The position numbers and the translations under genes were made by a program. Shown piece by piece: positions 37,801 through 40,717 of a DNA stretch of 64,000 nt; the stretch's first letter is position 1, and every line of letters starts with the position of its first letter. The DNA is taken from contig CM034547.1 in the NCBI GenBank assembly GCA_020055645.1, positions 57,724,909 to 57,788,908 of the forward strand, in the 5' to 3' direction. The stretch comes from Tomocerus qinae (taxonomy: Eukaryota > Arthropoda > Collembola > Entomobryomorpha > Tomoceridae). The notes under the pieces were generated by a model, which made no database searches, was not told the origin of the DNA, and worked only from the letters and a program-made list of their open reading frames with translations.

Positions 37801-40717
37801 CTTTAACTCTACTGGGAAAAATATTTTTTGTCCTCAACACGGTTTTGTACAAAATCGTTTTCCACCTTTCACACATATTTTATCTCTACTAGAACTTTGA
37901 ACGAACATCATTGTAAAGAGACCACAAAATTGGCAATTTTGTCCTTTTGATAAAATTGGAGTACAGAGGACAGTGGGTTATATATACTCAAAACGACATA
38001 AAATTAAGCTTAAATAAAAAAACATCACTCTATAGTATAATCGTGTTGTTCGAGTTGCGCAGTGAAAAATTACGTAGGTATATTTGTTTATATCATCGTG
38101 TTAATGTGGCAAATCCCAACAAGCCCGTATATTTCATAACAAAGCAGTTCATGCGTTCTGTATGCAAATATTTCCAGCTTTCGGTTCGCTTAAGGTTCTC
38201 ATTATTTCATGCATTTCATGTGCGGGAAAATTTAAAATTTGGTCATTTACATTGTGGAAATTATGATACAAGACAATACACTACTTGCCAAGTACCTCCT
38301 CCCTGTCCGGAGATAAGAACACTTTTCTAAAACAAAAGTCCCTATCCCTATCAAAAAAATCTCTACCTCCGACCCACTAAATGAGAAACAATGCAAAGTT
38401 CAATTAGAAAAAGCTATGCTTCTGAAATAGTTTCTTCTCATCGTGCAATATTGCCCCCAGAATACACACTAGCATTATTTATAACAGGGCCTAGGTCCCG
38501 TGACCGGCTAGTCTAAAATAATTAACTAAATGAAGTTAAGTGAATCGATATTCGGAAGGTGTAGACACAAATGCTTTCATCATCATCCCAGTGCAAGGGA
38601 CCTACCCAGCAGAGAAATATTATGTGAATGGAACATTTATTCTTCACGATCAACCATGAATTTTTCATGAATACAACATATTGAATGTTTTTGATTGTGG
38701 ACTATTGGAAAATTATACCATTGTGTAATATTTGTCATTACATATTATTGATAGATTTAATGTAAAAGTAAGTACCATGTAAAACTCATCATAGGATGAA
38801 TTCATTTACATCGTTTTCTCCTATGCATGTTCCTATTGTGTACTATGTCTACCACTACTATGATAATCAGAATATGGCCGCACAAGTTCTAGTACTACTA
38901 CAGCTGTTAAACAATGAATTTATGGGTAAATTTTGTTAAGTGGTAGCGTCATGCCGTTTTGTCCATGCTGTCGGTGAGGCTGTTTGTGAGAAGCCGAGTT
39001 TTTGTAACGTAAAGCTTCTTATGTCGGTAATAGAATTGTAATGGGATATAATCGGGAAATATGACAAAGGCTGAGGCTGGGAACAGAAGAAAGCGACATC
39101 ATTTAAAATGAATGTGAAAAGACTATGTACTTACTCTTCGTTGTATGCGATGTCATCATACATCATCACGATGATATTTTCTTTCGCTATGCCATTTCGT
39201 CGCAAAATTTGGTATGCGTGACACACATCAGCCTAAGAAAATAAAATAAAAAGGTCACCTTATTTCCAAGTTAGTCCATATATTTCATATGCACGAGTAC
39301 ATATGTGCAGGAAAATGCACATATAGGGAGTCAAGACACGATAGCACGTAAATTGTATGTATGCTTTCTCAAGTGAACCAAAAGTTGGTTAGGAACTGGG
39401 CTGAGGATGTTATCTTACTAAAAGTTGCACATAGATTCTGTACACAGAAGATAATACTAGCATTGCATTGCCAGCAGGCTTCACATTCCTTTGTTACAAG
39501 GGAATAGAATAGCTAACGAAACCGTAATAACTCTTTGTCAACTGACATGTCAGCTTCAAACCAGAACCAGACTTGGCTCCACTAGCTTGCCTTGCGTAAA
39601 ACACAACAAAGAGGGATGCTGTACGGCACATTTATGCGAAAAGATGTGATGTGGGGAAGATACCTGCTTACTTTTAGATAAATTTGCGTTTTACCCATAA
39701 AAAATTGCACATCTCTCACATTTCTTAAAAGTCAGCCTTGGTATTATCTCTTACCTTATATAGAAATATGACTTGCCTATGACAGCCTACCTATGTTATC
39801 TTGTATAATGCATATAATATTTTTGTCTTTTGGCTATTTTTCTGCTCGTAGATTCCTAGATAACAACTATTAAGAGTGTAACCACACCAGACAGGCTTAG
39901 GTACATGTATTATTAATGTCATTTGATAAACAAAACACAATTGACATGGTTTTTTTGGGTTTTTCTGTATAAACACACGCATCTTAACTGGCTACTTAAA
40001 AGTTTTTCCTATCCATTCAACAATCGACCTCTAAATGCTTTGGTGATTTCGTCTACACGTAACCGTACAAAATAGGTACCCTAAAATGGCACATAGATAC
40101 GCTTTAAATATCTTACACTTGGTCAAGTTTGTTGTAAAAACATGATTTTCAAGAAAGTCGTTTTTAACACGGAAGCTAATGTTTTGTTCAAAAGGAAAAT
40201 CTCTGCAAGATAATAGTCTAATGGTCATATCATTGGGGATTAAACACACGTAAGATTTCAAGTATTTACTACATATCAGAGCTATCTTCAATTTAGGTTG
40301 AATTCAATCAACAGAAAAGCTTTTAAGGCTGAGTATTAAGTATTTGTGAAGTTAGAATCTTAGTAAACATTAGATATATGCATAGGTTTTACTGACATCT
40401 TTAGTAGTGGTAATCTGGTTTATTGCTTCAATTACCTGATGACGATAGTTGTAAAATTCGTTGGAGCCAGCGACAAGAACAGCCCAAATTTGCGGATCTT
40501 GTTGGTTTCCCTTCTCCAAAGGAACTGTCACCAGATTGTCGTCGACGTCGTGACTGTTTCCGTCGTGATTATTTGCACGATGTTGGTAGTAGCCTGGTGC
40601 TGGAGCCACATCATCATCATCTGGAGCATTGACACTGTAGAGCTCTCTGTTTTGTTTATTGTCTAGTAAGGCGAGCGTAAAGGATAATAATGACAAGAAA
40701 AGAATAGTCTTGGCCAT
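1665..40717 (-). CDS. LGMN: Legumain (asparaginyl endopeptidase, peptidase family C13), eight exons found, C-terminus missing
   Basis: Lysosomal or secreted cysteine protease that cleaves after Asn/Asp. Exons on the minus strand are 40436-40717, 39135-39232, 14190-14271, 11558-11643, 10130-10268, 7273-7342, 4606-4724 and 1665-1826. Together they give 1038 nt (346 codons), with all phases consistent and GT/AG borders. The ATG at 40717 begins a hydrophobic signal peptide. Family landmarks in order are VAGSN and [13 protein letters not shown], the MMYDDIAY stretch, catalytic His in FVDHGAPGI (exon 5), catalytic Cys in EACESGSM (exon 6) and FATTAAN plus SSYACYLDE (exon 7). Between signal peptide and protease domain is an unusually long Asp/His/Asn-rich segment of about 45 residues. 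The C-terminal prodomain is absent from what I could find. Intron 2 is 24.9 kb because it holds the Maverick element; without it the intron would be about 5 kb. The family call is very secure; the orthology level is not resolved. Confidence 0.95.
1827..4605 (-). other. Legumain intron 7
   Basis: AT-rich intron of 2.8 kb. I see no gene, no obvious transposon and no long repeat in it. Confidence 0.8.
4606..4724 (-). CDS. LGMN: Legumain exon 7
   Basis: 119 nt, phase 1 to 0. It encodes [16 protein letters not shown] and a [13 protein letters not shown] stretch, characteristic of the legumain caspase-like fold. Acceptor ttgcag/TTTTT and donor GATCAG/gtacg. Confidence 0.93.
4725..7272 (-). other. 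Legumain intron 6
   Basis: AT-rich intron of 2.5 kb with no recognisable gene or repeat. Confidence 0.8.
7273..7342 (-). CDS. LGMN: Legumain exon 6 (catalytic cysteine)
   Basis: A 70-nt exon, phase 0 to 1, too short to stand out as an ORF. It encodes [14 protein letters not shown] with the nucleophilic Cys in EACESGS. Acceptor cattgcag/TTAG and donor AACA/gtaatc. It joins exons 5 and 7 in frame. Confidence 0.93.
7343..10129 (-). other. Legumain intron 5
   Basis: AT-rich intron of 2.8 kb. The short ORFs here have no recognisable motifs and I see nothing else. Confidence 0.8.
10130..10268 (-). CDS. LGMN: Legumain exon 5 (catalytic histidine)
   Basis: 139 nt, phase 2 to 0. It encodes [19 protein letters not shown], which contains the catalytic His in the DHG motif, and an [14 protein letters not shown] helix. 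Acceptor gcgcag/TGGG and donor GGAAAA/gtaagt. Confidence 0.95.
10269..11557 (-). other. Legumain intron 4
   Basis: AT-rich 1.3-kb intron; nothing recognised. Confidence 0.8.
11558..11643 (-). CDS. LGMN: Legumain exon 4
   Basis: 86 nt, phase 0 to 2. It encodes [15 protein letters not shown] and GSGKVLK, the segment before the catalytic His in all legumains. Clean borders: ttcttag/GACG and AAAAG/gtaagt. Confidence 0.93.
11644..14189 (-). other. Legumain intron 3
   Basis: AT-rich intron of 2.5 kb; no gene or mobile element recognised. Confidence 0.8.
14190..14271 (-). CDS. LGMN: Legumain exon 3
   Basis: 82 nt, phase 2 to 0. It encodes [19 protein letters not shown] and IDYREK, a hallmark segment of C13 peptidases. 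Borders are tttcag/AAAT and AAAAG/gtaagt. It is the first exon 3' of the intron holding the Maverick. Confidence 0.94.
14272..16176 (-). other. Legumain intron 2, part downstream of the Maverick insertion
   Basis: AT-rich host intron sequence. Overlapping short ORFs on both strands at 15.1-16.0 kb have low-complexity, unrecognisable products and I do not call them. Confidence 0.75.
16177..16182. repeat. Target-site duplication, left copy (GTTATC)
   Basis: Six bases directly before the AGTAG terminus and identical to 36048-36053 directly after the other terminus. Six bp is the duplication length known for Maverick/Polinton integration. Confidence 0.92.
16183..16213 (+). repeat. Maverick terminal inverted repeat, left
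   Basis: Starts AGTAGAGGGGT and pairs with the reverse complement of 36017-36047, with 23 of 31 positions identical in my hand alignment. I see no convincing inverted similarity further inward, so the repeat is short and imperfect compared with the hundreds of bp common in Polintons. Confidence 0.8.
16343..16766. repeat. Direct repeat, two diverged copies about 195 bp long, offset 226 bp
   Basis: Copy A is about 16343-16540 and copy B about 16569-16766. Both contain GCAATAAAATTAAGC, then TTTGTTTCGAGAACGAGAGG, GCCGGTAGTTCTCGA, GAGTTAATTAGCT or close variants, and CCGAGTAAATAAT. Copies differ by scattered substitutions and small indels. Each also has the internal inverted pair TCGAGAAC...GTTCTCGA, which could form a hairpin. 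Confidence 0.88.
16783..17038. promoter_or_regulatory. Cluster of dyad motifs TTGAGA-N(7-8)-TCTCAA
   Basis: Four CTTGAGA sites occur at 16783, 16848, 16901 and 17019. The second (TTGAGA-N7-TCTCAA) and fourth (TTGAGA-N8-TCTCAA) are perfect inverted repeats. The first ends TCTCAG and the third is degenerate. They could be protein-binding sites or small hairpins near the element end. Function is unknown. Confidence 0.55.
17832..19565 (+). CDS. Acidic, Ser/Pro-rich nuclear-type protein, seven exons, unknown function
   Basis: Not a family I recognise. Exons are 17832-17844, 17913-18001, 18292-18384, 18501-18644, 18710-18949, 19041-19220 and 19314-19565, giving 336 residues. All junctions have GT/AG borders and consistent phase; introns 2 to 6 are phase 0. 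The product starts [14 protein letters not shown] and is very rich in D/E/S. It has a likely bipartite nuclear signal (RKLKKRTF...PPKKRR) in exon 4 and a proline-rich stretch in exon 5. Exons 6 and 7 both start [10 protein letters not shown] and share GRFNR(E/D)AADA, so one exon was duplicated. The tail is FEEEEEME. It sits alone at the left end, transcribed inward, opposite to the replication cluster. A nuclear regulator or decoy is possible but is inference. A further spliced 3' UTR exon may follow (donor near 19579, acceptor near 19668). Confidence 0.78.
18040..18245. repeat. Intronic minisatellite, period about 27 bp
   Basis: About seven copies of a pyrimidine-rich unit resembling CTCCTCAATCTCCTCTCC followed by TCAATAAAT. 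It fills intron 2 of the acidic gene and makes it the longest intron of that gene. It extends the pyrimidine tract but ends before the acceptor at 18291. Confidence 0.9.
20300..20615. repeat. Tandem array, period about 40 bp
   Basis: About eight copies of a unit like AACGAAACGATGAGATGAAA followed by ATGAGAATATTTAGTTAGAA. Units in the middle are nearly identical and outer ones drift. Open frames on the minus strand across it are a by-product of the repeat. Confidence 0.9.
20803..20808 (-). terminator. Poly(A) signal AATAAA for the minus-strand replication cluster
   Basis: AATAAA on the minus strand, about 150 bp after the stop codon of the last gene of the cluster (20960). It is the first canonical hexamer I see downstream. 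Confidence 0.5.
20960..21433 (-). CDS. Maverick-associated protein of unknown function, 157 aa
   Basis: Last gene of the replication cluster; its ATG overlaps the previous gene's end by 8 nt. No catalytic motif is visible. A charged N-terminus is followed by a helical stretch ([20 protein letters not shown]), then [20 protein letters not shown] and [10 protein letters not shown], and then a G-x-F-like region ([20 protein letters not shown]). This order (coil, W-x-x-x-G, hydrophobic helix, L-P) resembles small proteins I associate with Mavericks and related elements, often encoded next to a partner like the 112-aa gene here. The tail ([15 protein letters not shown]) looks disordered. The function is not known to me; a minor virion protein is one guess. 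Confidence 0.75.
   Translation of the reverse strand: MARVYRVVSEDEYNVCLKKETKSKEEESKVELVLKYLNPNQKAKGERLLQALVLIPEINWKPNGQFVYKGKVVDGGNIVDLVSFATKRLLPNQARGVKLPGLQYFLQAIKDNFLPRELVSFHVHAMLTDSSGNDDSYEPPPKKSNNNTSLWKKFHFH
21426..21764 (-). CDS. Maverick-associated small basic protein of unknown function, 112 aa
   Basis: Starts within the stop codon of the ATPase gene (ATGA overlap) and overlaps the next gene by 8 nt. The middle ([20 protein letters not shown] followed by [14 protein letters not shown]) looks like a compact helical domain, and the basic segment [16 protein letters not shown] leads into a hydrophobic C-terminal helix ([16 protein letters not shown]). The pattern Q-L-x-A-x-x-E-x-x-x-N with L-S-x-x-x-K and a terminal hydrophobic helix recurs in small proteins paired with the 157-aa type gene in similar elements, as far as I can recall. 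A membrane-active or capsid-internal role is speculation. Confidence 0.75.
   Translation of the reverse strand: MMEGLEEEASFLNTLVLSKTTKRKTLIIKAKEEQLTAIAECILNIENLELSREEKKCLKKYKSVLNKFNKSKFTLLKLRKFIVKNILFVVKVIATVLTRVIEQSVVNVCNNG
21761..22387 (-). CDS. DNA-packaging ATPase (FtsK/HerA, A32-like)
   Basis: 208 aa. The protein would power genome packaging into the capsid. Walker A is APSMAGKTT at residues 19-27, and Walker B is CIVVYDDCM with the acidic pair at 86-87. The length fits the short ATPases of Polintons and adintoviruses. A downstream segment ([11 protein letters not shown], then [12 protein letters not shown]) fits the sensor-like part of A32-type ATPases. The start ATG at 22387 is one base from the polymerase stop codon, and the stop overlaps the next start (ATGA). 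No frame break is seen, so the gene is intact. Confidence 0.93.
   Translation of the reverse strand: MDNTIDINLKFPFSMVVTAPSMAGKTTFILELLRRRNEILPEPVDKVFYYYTEHQEAFYNHKDIIFTNSIEDLESMMCDNCIVVYDDCMGEFQGVLNSYIKKVFTRKVNHGKRGVIIMLQNAFVKNLVEVSRNSTYLVVGNFPYDKGIISNIARKVSPRNTAYILDAYEKVNEKGYGFLIFDNAIKTPPKYRVRSSFFPEDMMIFRPL
22389..26239 (-). CDS. Protein-primed DNA polymerase B, interrupted by one frame break
   Basis: Replicative polymerase of the element. Two open segments, 26119-24302 and 24305-22389, lie in different frames and overlap in sense near 24300-24395. Neither the second segment nor the junction has its own ATG, and conserved text continues across the change of frame, so this is one gene with a one-base break. 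In the first segment (numbered from 26107) there is an N-terminal C2H2 finger, a C210...H324 cysteine-protease-like domain, zinc motifs (C345/C348, C499/C502), Exo I D416-x-E418 and Exo [13 protein letters not shown]. In the second are Exo III YLTLD (101-105), Pol A DCNAMYPS (201-208), Pol B KxxxNSxYG (364-372) and Pol C DTDS (464-467). I propose a 14-codon 5' exon (26198-26239) and a 78-nt intron, because no ATG opens the main frame and this join is phase-consistent. The family call is very secure; the 5' exon is tentative. Confidence 0.93.
26198..26239 (-). CDS. Proposed first exon of the polymerase gene
   Basis: ATG at 26239 opens 14 codons ([14 protein letters not shown]) ending at a CTT/gtaaga donor. 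An attatag acceptor at 26120 joins it in phase to TGTTCCTGC, which completes a C-x4-C-x12-H-x4-H zinc finger with the downstream frame. Without it, the frame begins only with a GTG. Confidence 0.45.
26446..26452 (-). terminator. Poly(A) signal overlapping the protease stop codon
   Basis: On the minus strand the sequence is AAATAAA, and the TAA in it is the stop codon of the protease gene (26447-26449). Overlap of stop codon and AATAAA is typical of compact viral transcription units and would end the capsid cluster. Confidence 0.55.
26447..26878 (-). CDS. Adenain-like maturation cysteine protease
   Basis: 143 aa. It is expected to process virion proteins as adenovirus protease does. The family order His-Asp-Gln-Cys is visible: H52 in GKHWISF, D68 in YFFDSLG, Q91 or Q93 in DRQLQSN and C100 in [11 protein letters not shown]. 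The length is short but normal for Polinton and adintovirus enzymes. The start codon overlaps the capsid gene's stop (ATGA). The gene ends the capsid cluster, with its stop inside a poly(A) hexamer. The frame is intact. It is not a Ulp1-type fusion; it is a single-domain enzyme. Confidence 0.93.
   Translation of the reverse strand: MNTLQLKEKLNVIKGRWGLQHGDVIPRDLLDIYLYPSCYIVNSQDSGFEGKHWISFASFSPRRIYFFDSLGKRPEYYGFTIPYTVSINDRQLQSNYANTCGEFCLYYLYCTFQGMSSDTFLKTFTSNTKRNDSIVKRFVKRLK
26875..28188 (-). CDS. Major capsid protein (double jelly-roll, hexon-like)
   Basis: 437 aa, the usual size for Polinton/adintovirus capsid proteins. Recognisable features in order are [20 protein letters not shown] near residue 48, the [20 protein letters not shown] segment, [43 protein letters not shown] and, later, NPFNFQHF followed by [14 protein letters not shown]. 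These match the order of conserved segments in adintovirus hexon-like proteins, which form pseudo-hexameric capsomers. The ATG overlaps the stop of the core-protein gene, and the stop overlaps the protease start (both ATGA). The frame is open from end to end with no stops, so a functional product is possible. Confidence 0.92.
   Translation of the reverse strand: MNIEITEGSSMSVRSAVDIFRRPATDVSVAFSTTQEVYPLNGTKERFAPIEFFIEGNSTFVDLGNSYLKLLVQVTKHDGATYLEDTDNVSTVNNFFHSIFASANLQLGDYPVTELSNNYAFKAIFLSVLGNGKPYKTTAGQAEMYYQDTKGDDFTDSNTGMVARKKKIAKSTVFEMMGSLFLDLAQQEGYILNNVDLRIKLTRNSDDFVLWSPTPRTANSNVCPYTVKIIGAVYYVRRHTLTPSAFNSIQDKLNRGAAARYTYDKCVVKTFNINKGLSSGSSDNLFMGRIPQLVAVAMGKSADIAGKLATNPFNFQHFNSKEIVLSVDGDVTLYRCIKFNISANEFLNGYMSLFTAATNRDLGNNITMEDYLNGYFFNVFQLITPSSGDDLLPERRGRLKIELDFEKALDDAITVEIYAQYQAYIDIDVNRSIKSSE
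28185..28472 (-). CDS. Lysine-rich core protein (adenovirus pX-like)
   Basis: 95 aa. The N-terminal part is glycine-rich ([12 protein letters not shown]), followed by very lysine-rich runs ([37 protein letters not shown]). It would bind and condense DNA inside the virion, as pX and protein VII do in adenoviruses. The position between penton and major capsid genes fits the adintovirus gene set. The start overlaps the penton stop by one base (TAATG) and the stop overlaps the capsid start (ATGA). The call rests on composition and position, because such proteins have little sequence conservation. Confidence 0.8.
   Translation of the reverse strand: MMDIQVGGGLGLKPESYSVPFFGKLPVEKKKKKIRRAIKQVGGGKKTSRVTKKKKNKKQTSLVQFGFGKKKPAKKSKKKPTKKKCGKGKKNKKTK
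28472..29596 (-). CDS. Penton-like minor capsid protein
   Basis: 374 aa from the ATG at 29596 ([13 protein letters not shown]). The open frame runs 12 codons further upstream but without an ATG. The N-terminal pattern (hydrophobic strand, [10 protein letters not shown], then [17 protein letters not shown]) and a C-terminal strand pair ending [10 protein letters not shown] match the layout of Polinton/adintovirus minor capsid (penton) proteins, which occupy capsid vertices. Its start lies 62 nt inside the upstream 72-aa gene and its stop overlaps the core-protein start. The frame is intact. The assignment leans on position and architecture as much as on sequence. Confidence 0.85.
   Translation of the reverse strand: MDSYTIHLDSRLCKSLFSENRGSNFSNDLFNSIKLSKHHYECGLVRASFTAKPRAVFGTYPGDNEIEVIVGKHKGIQHYRQLERDTVNTFIFFFEFDMKKVGVNVKLSEVGDGSGATKTKLLNNDNSTFIFDKRLARVLGFNDKVIFDLGEHISDGFIDKAKFADIPKDYMMKFEVQFPYTRKVLSIQEPRRFNPEALITNINLALGSLKSIAEIDFFLQHNNIVIEADKNDVTISFRGSILQRIFGNEISLGDVKEIEDIDENGIVTKSMHAQNIIENYDQSYFKSSRRGFVLTDIIKNTYYGSRNMPIVGVIDVIPNEQKYIHVEFSTIQYVPLNASELSVVNVQILDDSLSEVAVLNEPSFVTLHIRPKKY
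29535..29753 (-). CDS. Small protein of unknown function, 72 aa
   Basis: I do not recognise it. It begins [19 protein letters not shown], has strand-like segments ([13 protein letters not shown]) and one helix ([12 protein letters not shown]). It overlaps its upstream neighbour by 22 nt and runs 62 nt into the penton gene, which argues that the whole block is a compact viral unit. The strand-then-helix layout loosely resembles the N-terminal half of the 129-aa neighbour ([20 protein letters not shown]), so the two could share a fold; this is only an impression. Confidence 0.6.
   Translation of the reverse strand: MRRFYKLKCGYKIWTTENHIHIREPDGTTIGRGTTVPLKELGDLIKKLQIYQNGQLHNSPRQQTMQVSVFRK
29732..30121 (-). 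CDS. Small protein of unknown function, 129 aa
   Basis: ATG at 30121 ([15 protein letters not shown]). The product is basic, with strand-like segments in the first third, a helix ([17 protein letters not shown]), a basic middle ([15 protein letters not shown]) and an aromatic C-terminal part ([14 protein letters not shown]). No catalytic motif, membrane segment or signal peptide is visible. It lies between integrase (65-bp gap) and the 72-aa gene (22-nt overlap), so it is probably co-transcribed with the capsid genes. A virion or DNA-binding role is possible but unproven. Confidence 0.65.
   Translation of the reverse strand: MATSNIIILKNETKVLITNPKEDYEKVWIQNISGTISFNVDEIKTLKKALSSLLKNRKPYSGKKICNLKLNRPSFVKLAKDKLVGKEDEIYLLSKSENGYKLLNRFGRYLPGYYFDSDIVKEECVDFIN
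30187..31095 (-). CDS. Retroviral-type (DDE) integrase
   Basis: 302 aa from the ATG at 31095. The upstream 14 codons lack an ATG, and the N-terminus [20 protein letters not shown] fits Maverick integrases. Catalytic triad: first Asp at 73 (or 76) in [10 protein letters not shown]134 in [10 protein letters not shown] and E168 in [11 protein letters not shown], with 33 residues between the last two. A C-terminal SH3-like part carries [10 protein letters not shown] and [10 protein letters not shown]. The enzyme would insert the element and make the 6-bp duplication seen at its borders. No reverse transcriptase or gag gene is near, which rules out a retrotransposon. The frame is intact. It diverges from the plus-strand gene block, whose first ATG is only 50 bp away. 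Confidence 0.95.
   Translation of the reverse strand: MAVNVKRQYLNPLFAGSFSGAAAFIKNRKLKDKKFVEKELSKLKPYVLHKPARSRFPRRKFMVHFRNEQIQIDLLDLSKYSKENNGYKYLLTAIDVFSKKAHIVPLKTKHTAQAVEAIKKVIKVLGKPRTILSDRGKEFVGKMMKRYLDSIDVKLMHVYSEIKASVVERFHRTLMSRISRYWTHKGNRRYIKVLPLLLKGYNNTKHSTTKFAPNDVNDNNEHLVWRNTFEHLARQPKRKPKYSVGEIVLISRTKALFTKGYEQNFIDTPYKITKVRDTQPPTYELALKRQCTEKPREVKNCR
31096..31145. promoter_or_regulatory. Divergent promoter region between integrase and right-arm genes
   Basis: Only 50 bp separate the integrase ATG (minus) from the ATG at 31146 (plus). Any promoter here must be shared or lie within the coding sequence. No TATA box is obvious on either strand. Confidence 0.4.
31146..31589 (+). CDS. Orphan protein of unknown function, 147 aa
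   Basis: Not recognised. The N-terminal half is Cys/His-rich ([20 protein letters not shown], then [10 protein letters not shown]), and the C-terminal half is helical and charged ([34 protein letters not shown]). It is the first gene of the right-arm plus-strand block, 50 bp from the divergent integrase start. It ends in the same frame as the start of the following BIR-RING gene, with its stop 40 bp before that gene's likely ATG. It may be a small accessory factor or a degenerate N-terminal part of the next gene. Confidence 0.5.
   Translation: MVGVIEFTHNDEGHITSLFYADLCHPLLKREFKCSCVKTTHTSCIQNILCSNHLSSTLYITLYHSSSVHLKANNYRAISAERKLSVRIEKQPIWRLSDRATDTLKNRFELLLQNNILHSEYNIAIIGSALCEILKQAKREKAIDCPS
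31629..32114 (+). pseudogene. BIR-RING protein (IAP-like) 1, two frame breaks
   Basis: The product type is an inhibitor of apoptosis. A BIR domain blocks or binds caspases and IAP-antagonist partners, and a C-terminal RING acts as ubiquitin ligase. Visible BIR parts are RLESFSR near 31700, then, in another frame, [11 protein letters not shown], then back in the first frame [13 protein letters not shown] and [11 protein letters not shown] with the zinc-binding Cys/His. The RING is [20 protein letters not shown], then CSNC and CPVC, ending ESMLKIYT. Two one-base breaks, near 31710 and near 31765, the latter in a run of T, shift the frame and shift it back. Between them the reading frame of the rest of the gene has stops. 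The start at 31629 (double ATG) is likely but unproven. It may be a decayed gene or a sequencing artefact. Confidence 0.8.
32116..32544 (+). CDS. BIR-RING protein (IAP-like) 2
   Basis: 142 aa, intact. A single divergent BIR-like domain ([35 protein letters not shown], then IHRKLC supplying the last His and Cys) is followed by a RING ([28 protein letters not shown]) and a short tail VKIVYL like that of its neighbour. It starts one base after the stop of the first BIR-RING gene and ends in a TAATG overlap with the next gene. It is a tandem paralogue of the preceding gene. The expected role is to restrain host cell death or to ubiquitinate host or element proteins; this comes from the family, not from this sequence. 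Confidence 0.85.
   Translation: MATISVCKIKHPNFDNIEIRKNSFSLLPNELSNWKQYAKEGFFITEDLYMTCFYCDLPFFNLSYIDRRFDIHRKLCLYAKSYLVKTSEIDNPKNQCHICVSREVAFEFLPCSHLVTCEKCCYKFEKCFVCRGTIKSVKIVYL
32544..33801 (+). CDS. Cys/His-rich spliced protein of unknown function
   Basis: Not a family I recognise. Exons are 32544-33091, 33161-33265, 33353-33669 and 33767-33801, with phases consistent (2, 2, 1) and good GT/AG borders, giving about 335 aa. The ATG overlaps the upstream stop (TAATG). The protein has many paired Cys/His ([58 protein letters not shown]), so it probably binds zinc in several modules. The last exon ends after 11 codons in the joined frame. Another frame over 33741-34061 stays open and reads as a proline/serine-rich tail ([15 protein letters not shown]), with the acceptor at 33766. 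A one-base break in or near the A-run before 33669 could therefore have cut off that tail. A further donor-like GTAAGT lies at 34039. Confidence 0.65.
34140..34515. repeat. Tandem array, period 82 bp, about 4.5 copies
   Basis: Units contain TAGTTTTATAAAATTTATT, CATTTGCCTTAGTTTTTGTT, TTCAGTTTTGATTAGTTC and AAACTTGTTGTTTGA with few differences. AT-rich, non-coding, inside the right arm of the element. Confidence 0.92.
34560..35215. repeat. Tandem array, period about 92-98 bp, about seven copies
   Basis: Units contain CTCTCCGCCATCTTTTCTTA, CTGCACGCCGCTCACTCGGC and CACGTTTTAATCTTCCCCCA. Two alternative spacers join them: TGTCGTTCGCTTCTCAAGCA in most and TGGACTTTGTCTTTCCCATG in two. Long open frames run through it in all three plus frames because the unit lacks stops; I do not regard them as genes. 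Confidence 0.92.
35817..35866. promoter_or_regulatory. Three GCACGTGC palindromes (E-box type) at about 20-bp spacing
   Basis: Exact GCACGTGC at 35817-35824, 35839-35846 and 35859-35866, with centres 22 and 20 bp apart. CACGTG is the core bound by bHLH factors of the Myc/Max/USF/Clock class. Regular spacing close to two helical turns makes a binding array plausible. Function is unproven. Confidence 0.55.
36017..36047 (-). repeat. Maverick terminal inverted repeat, right
   Basis: Read on the minus strand it starts AGTAGGGGGGT and matches the left terminus at 23 of 31 positions. It is followed immediately by the target duplication. Confidence 0.8.
36048..36053. repeat. Target-site duplication, right copy (GTTATC)
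   Basis: Identical to 16177-16182 and directly adjacent to the right terminus. Confidence 0.92.
36054..39134 (-). other. Legumain intron 2, part upstream of the Maverick insertion
   Basis: Host intron sequence of 3.1 kb. The overlapping ORFs at 37.05-37.46 kb and 37.95-38.33 kb show no recognisable motif. Nothing else seen. Confidence 0.75.
39135..39232 (-). CDS. LGMN: Legumain exon 2
   Basis: 98 nt, phase 0 to 2. It encodes [20 protein letters not shown] and [12 protein letters not shown], continuing directly from NYRHQ of exon 1. Borders are ttcttag/GCTG and GAAGA/gtaagt. Confidence 0.95.
39233..40435 (-). other. Legumain intron 1
   Basis: 1.2-kb AT-rich intron; two short ORFs on the minus strand are not recognisable and I do not call them. 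Confidence 0.8.
40436..40717 (-). CDS. LGMN: Legumain exon 1 (signal peptide and N-terminus)
   Basis: 94 codons from the ATG at 40717. The six codons open upstream have no ATG. The hydrophobic start [16 protein letters not shown] is a signal peptide. Then comes an acidic, His/Asn-rich stretch ([20 protein letters not shown] and on), and then [18 protein letters not shown], the start of the protease domain. Donor CATCAG/gtaatt. Confidence 0.93.

Noticed and set aside
37051-38330. Open frames of 86-135 aa in legumain intron 2
   Set aside because: No recognisable domains, and no splice-compatible context with legumain exons, whose phases already join without them.
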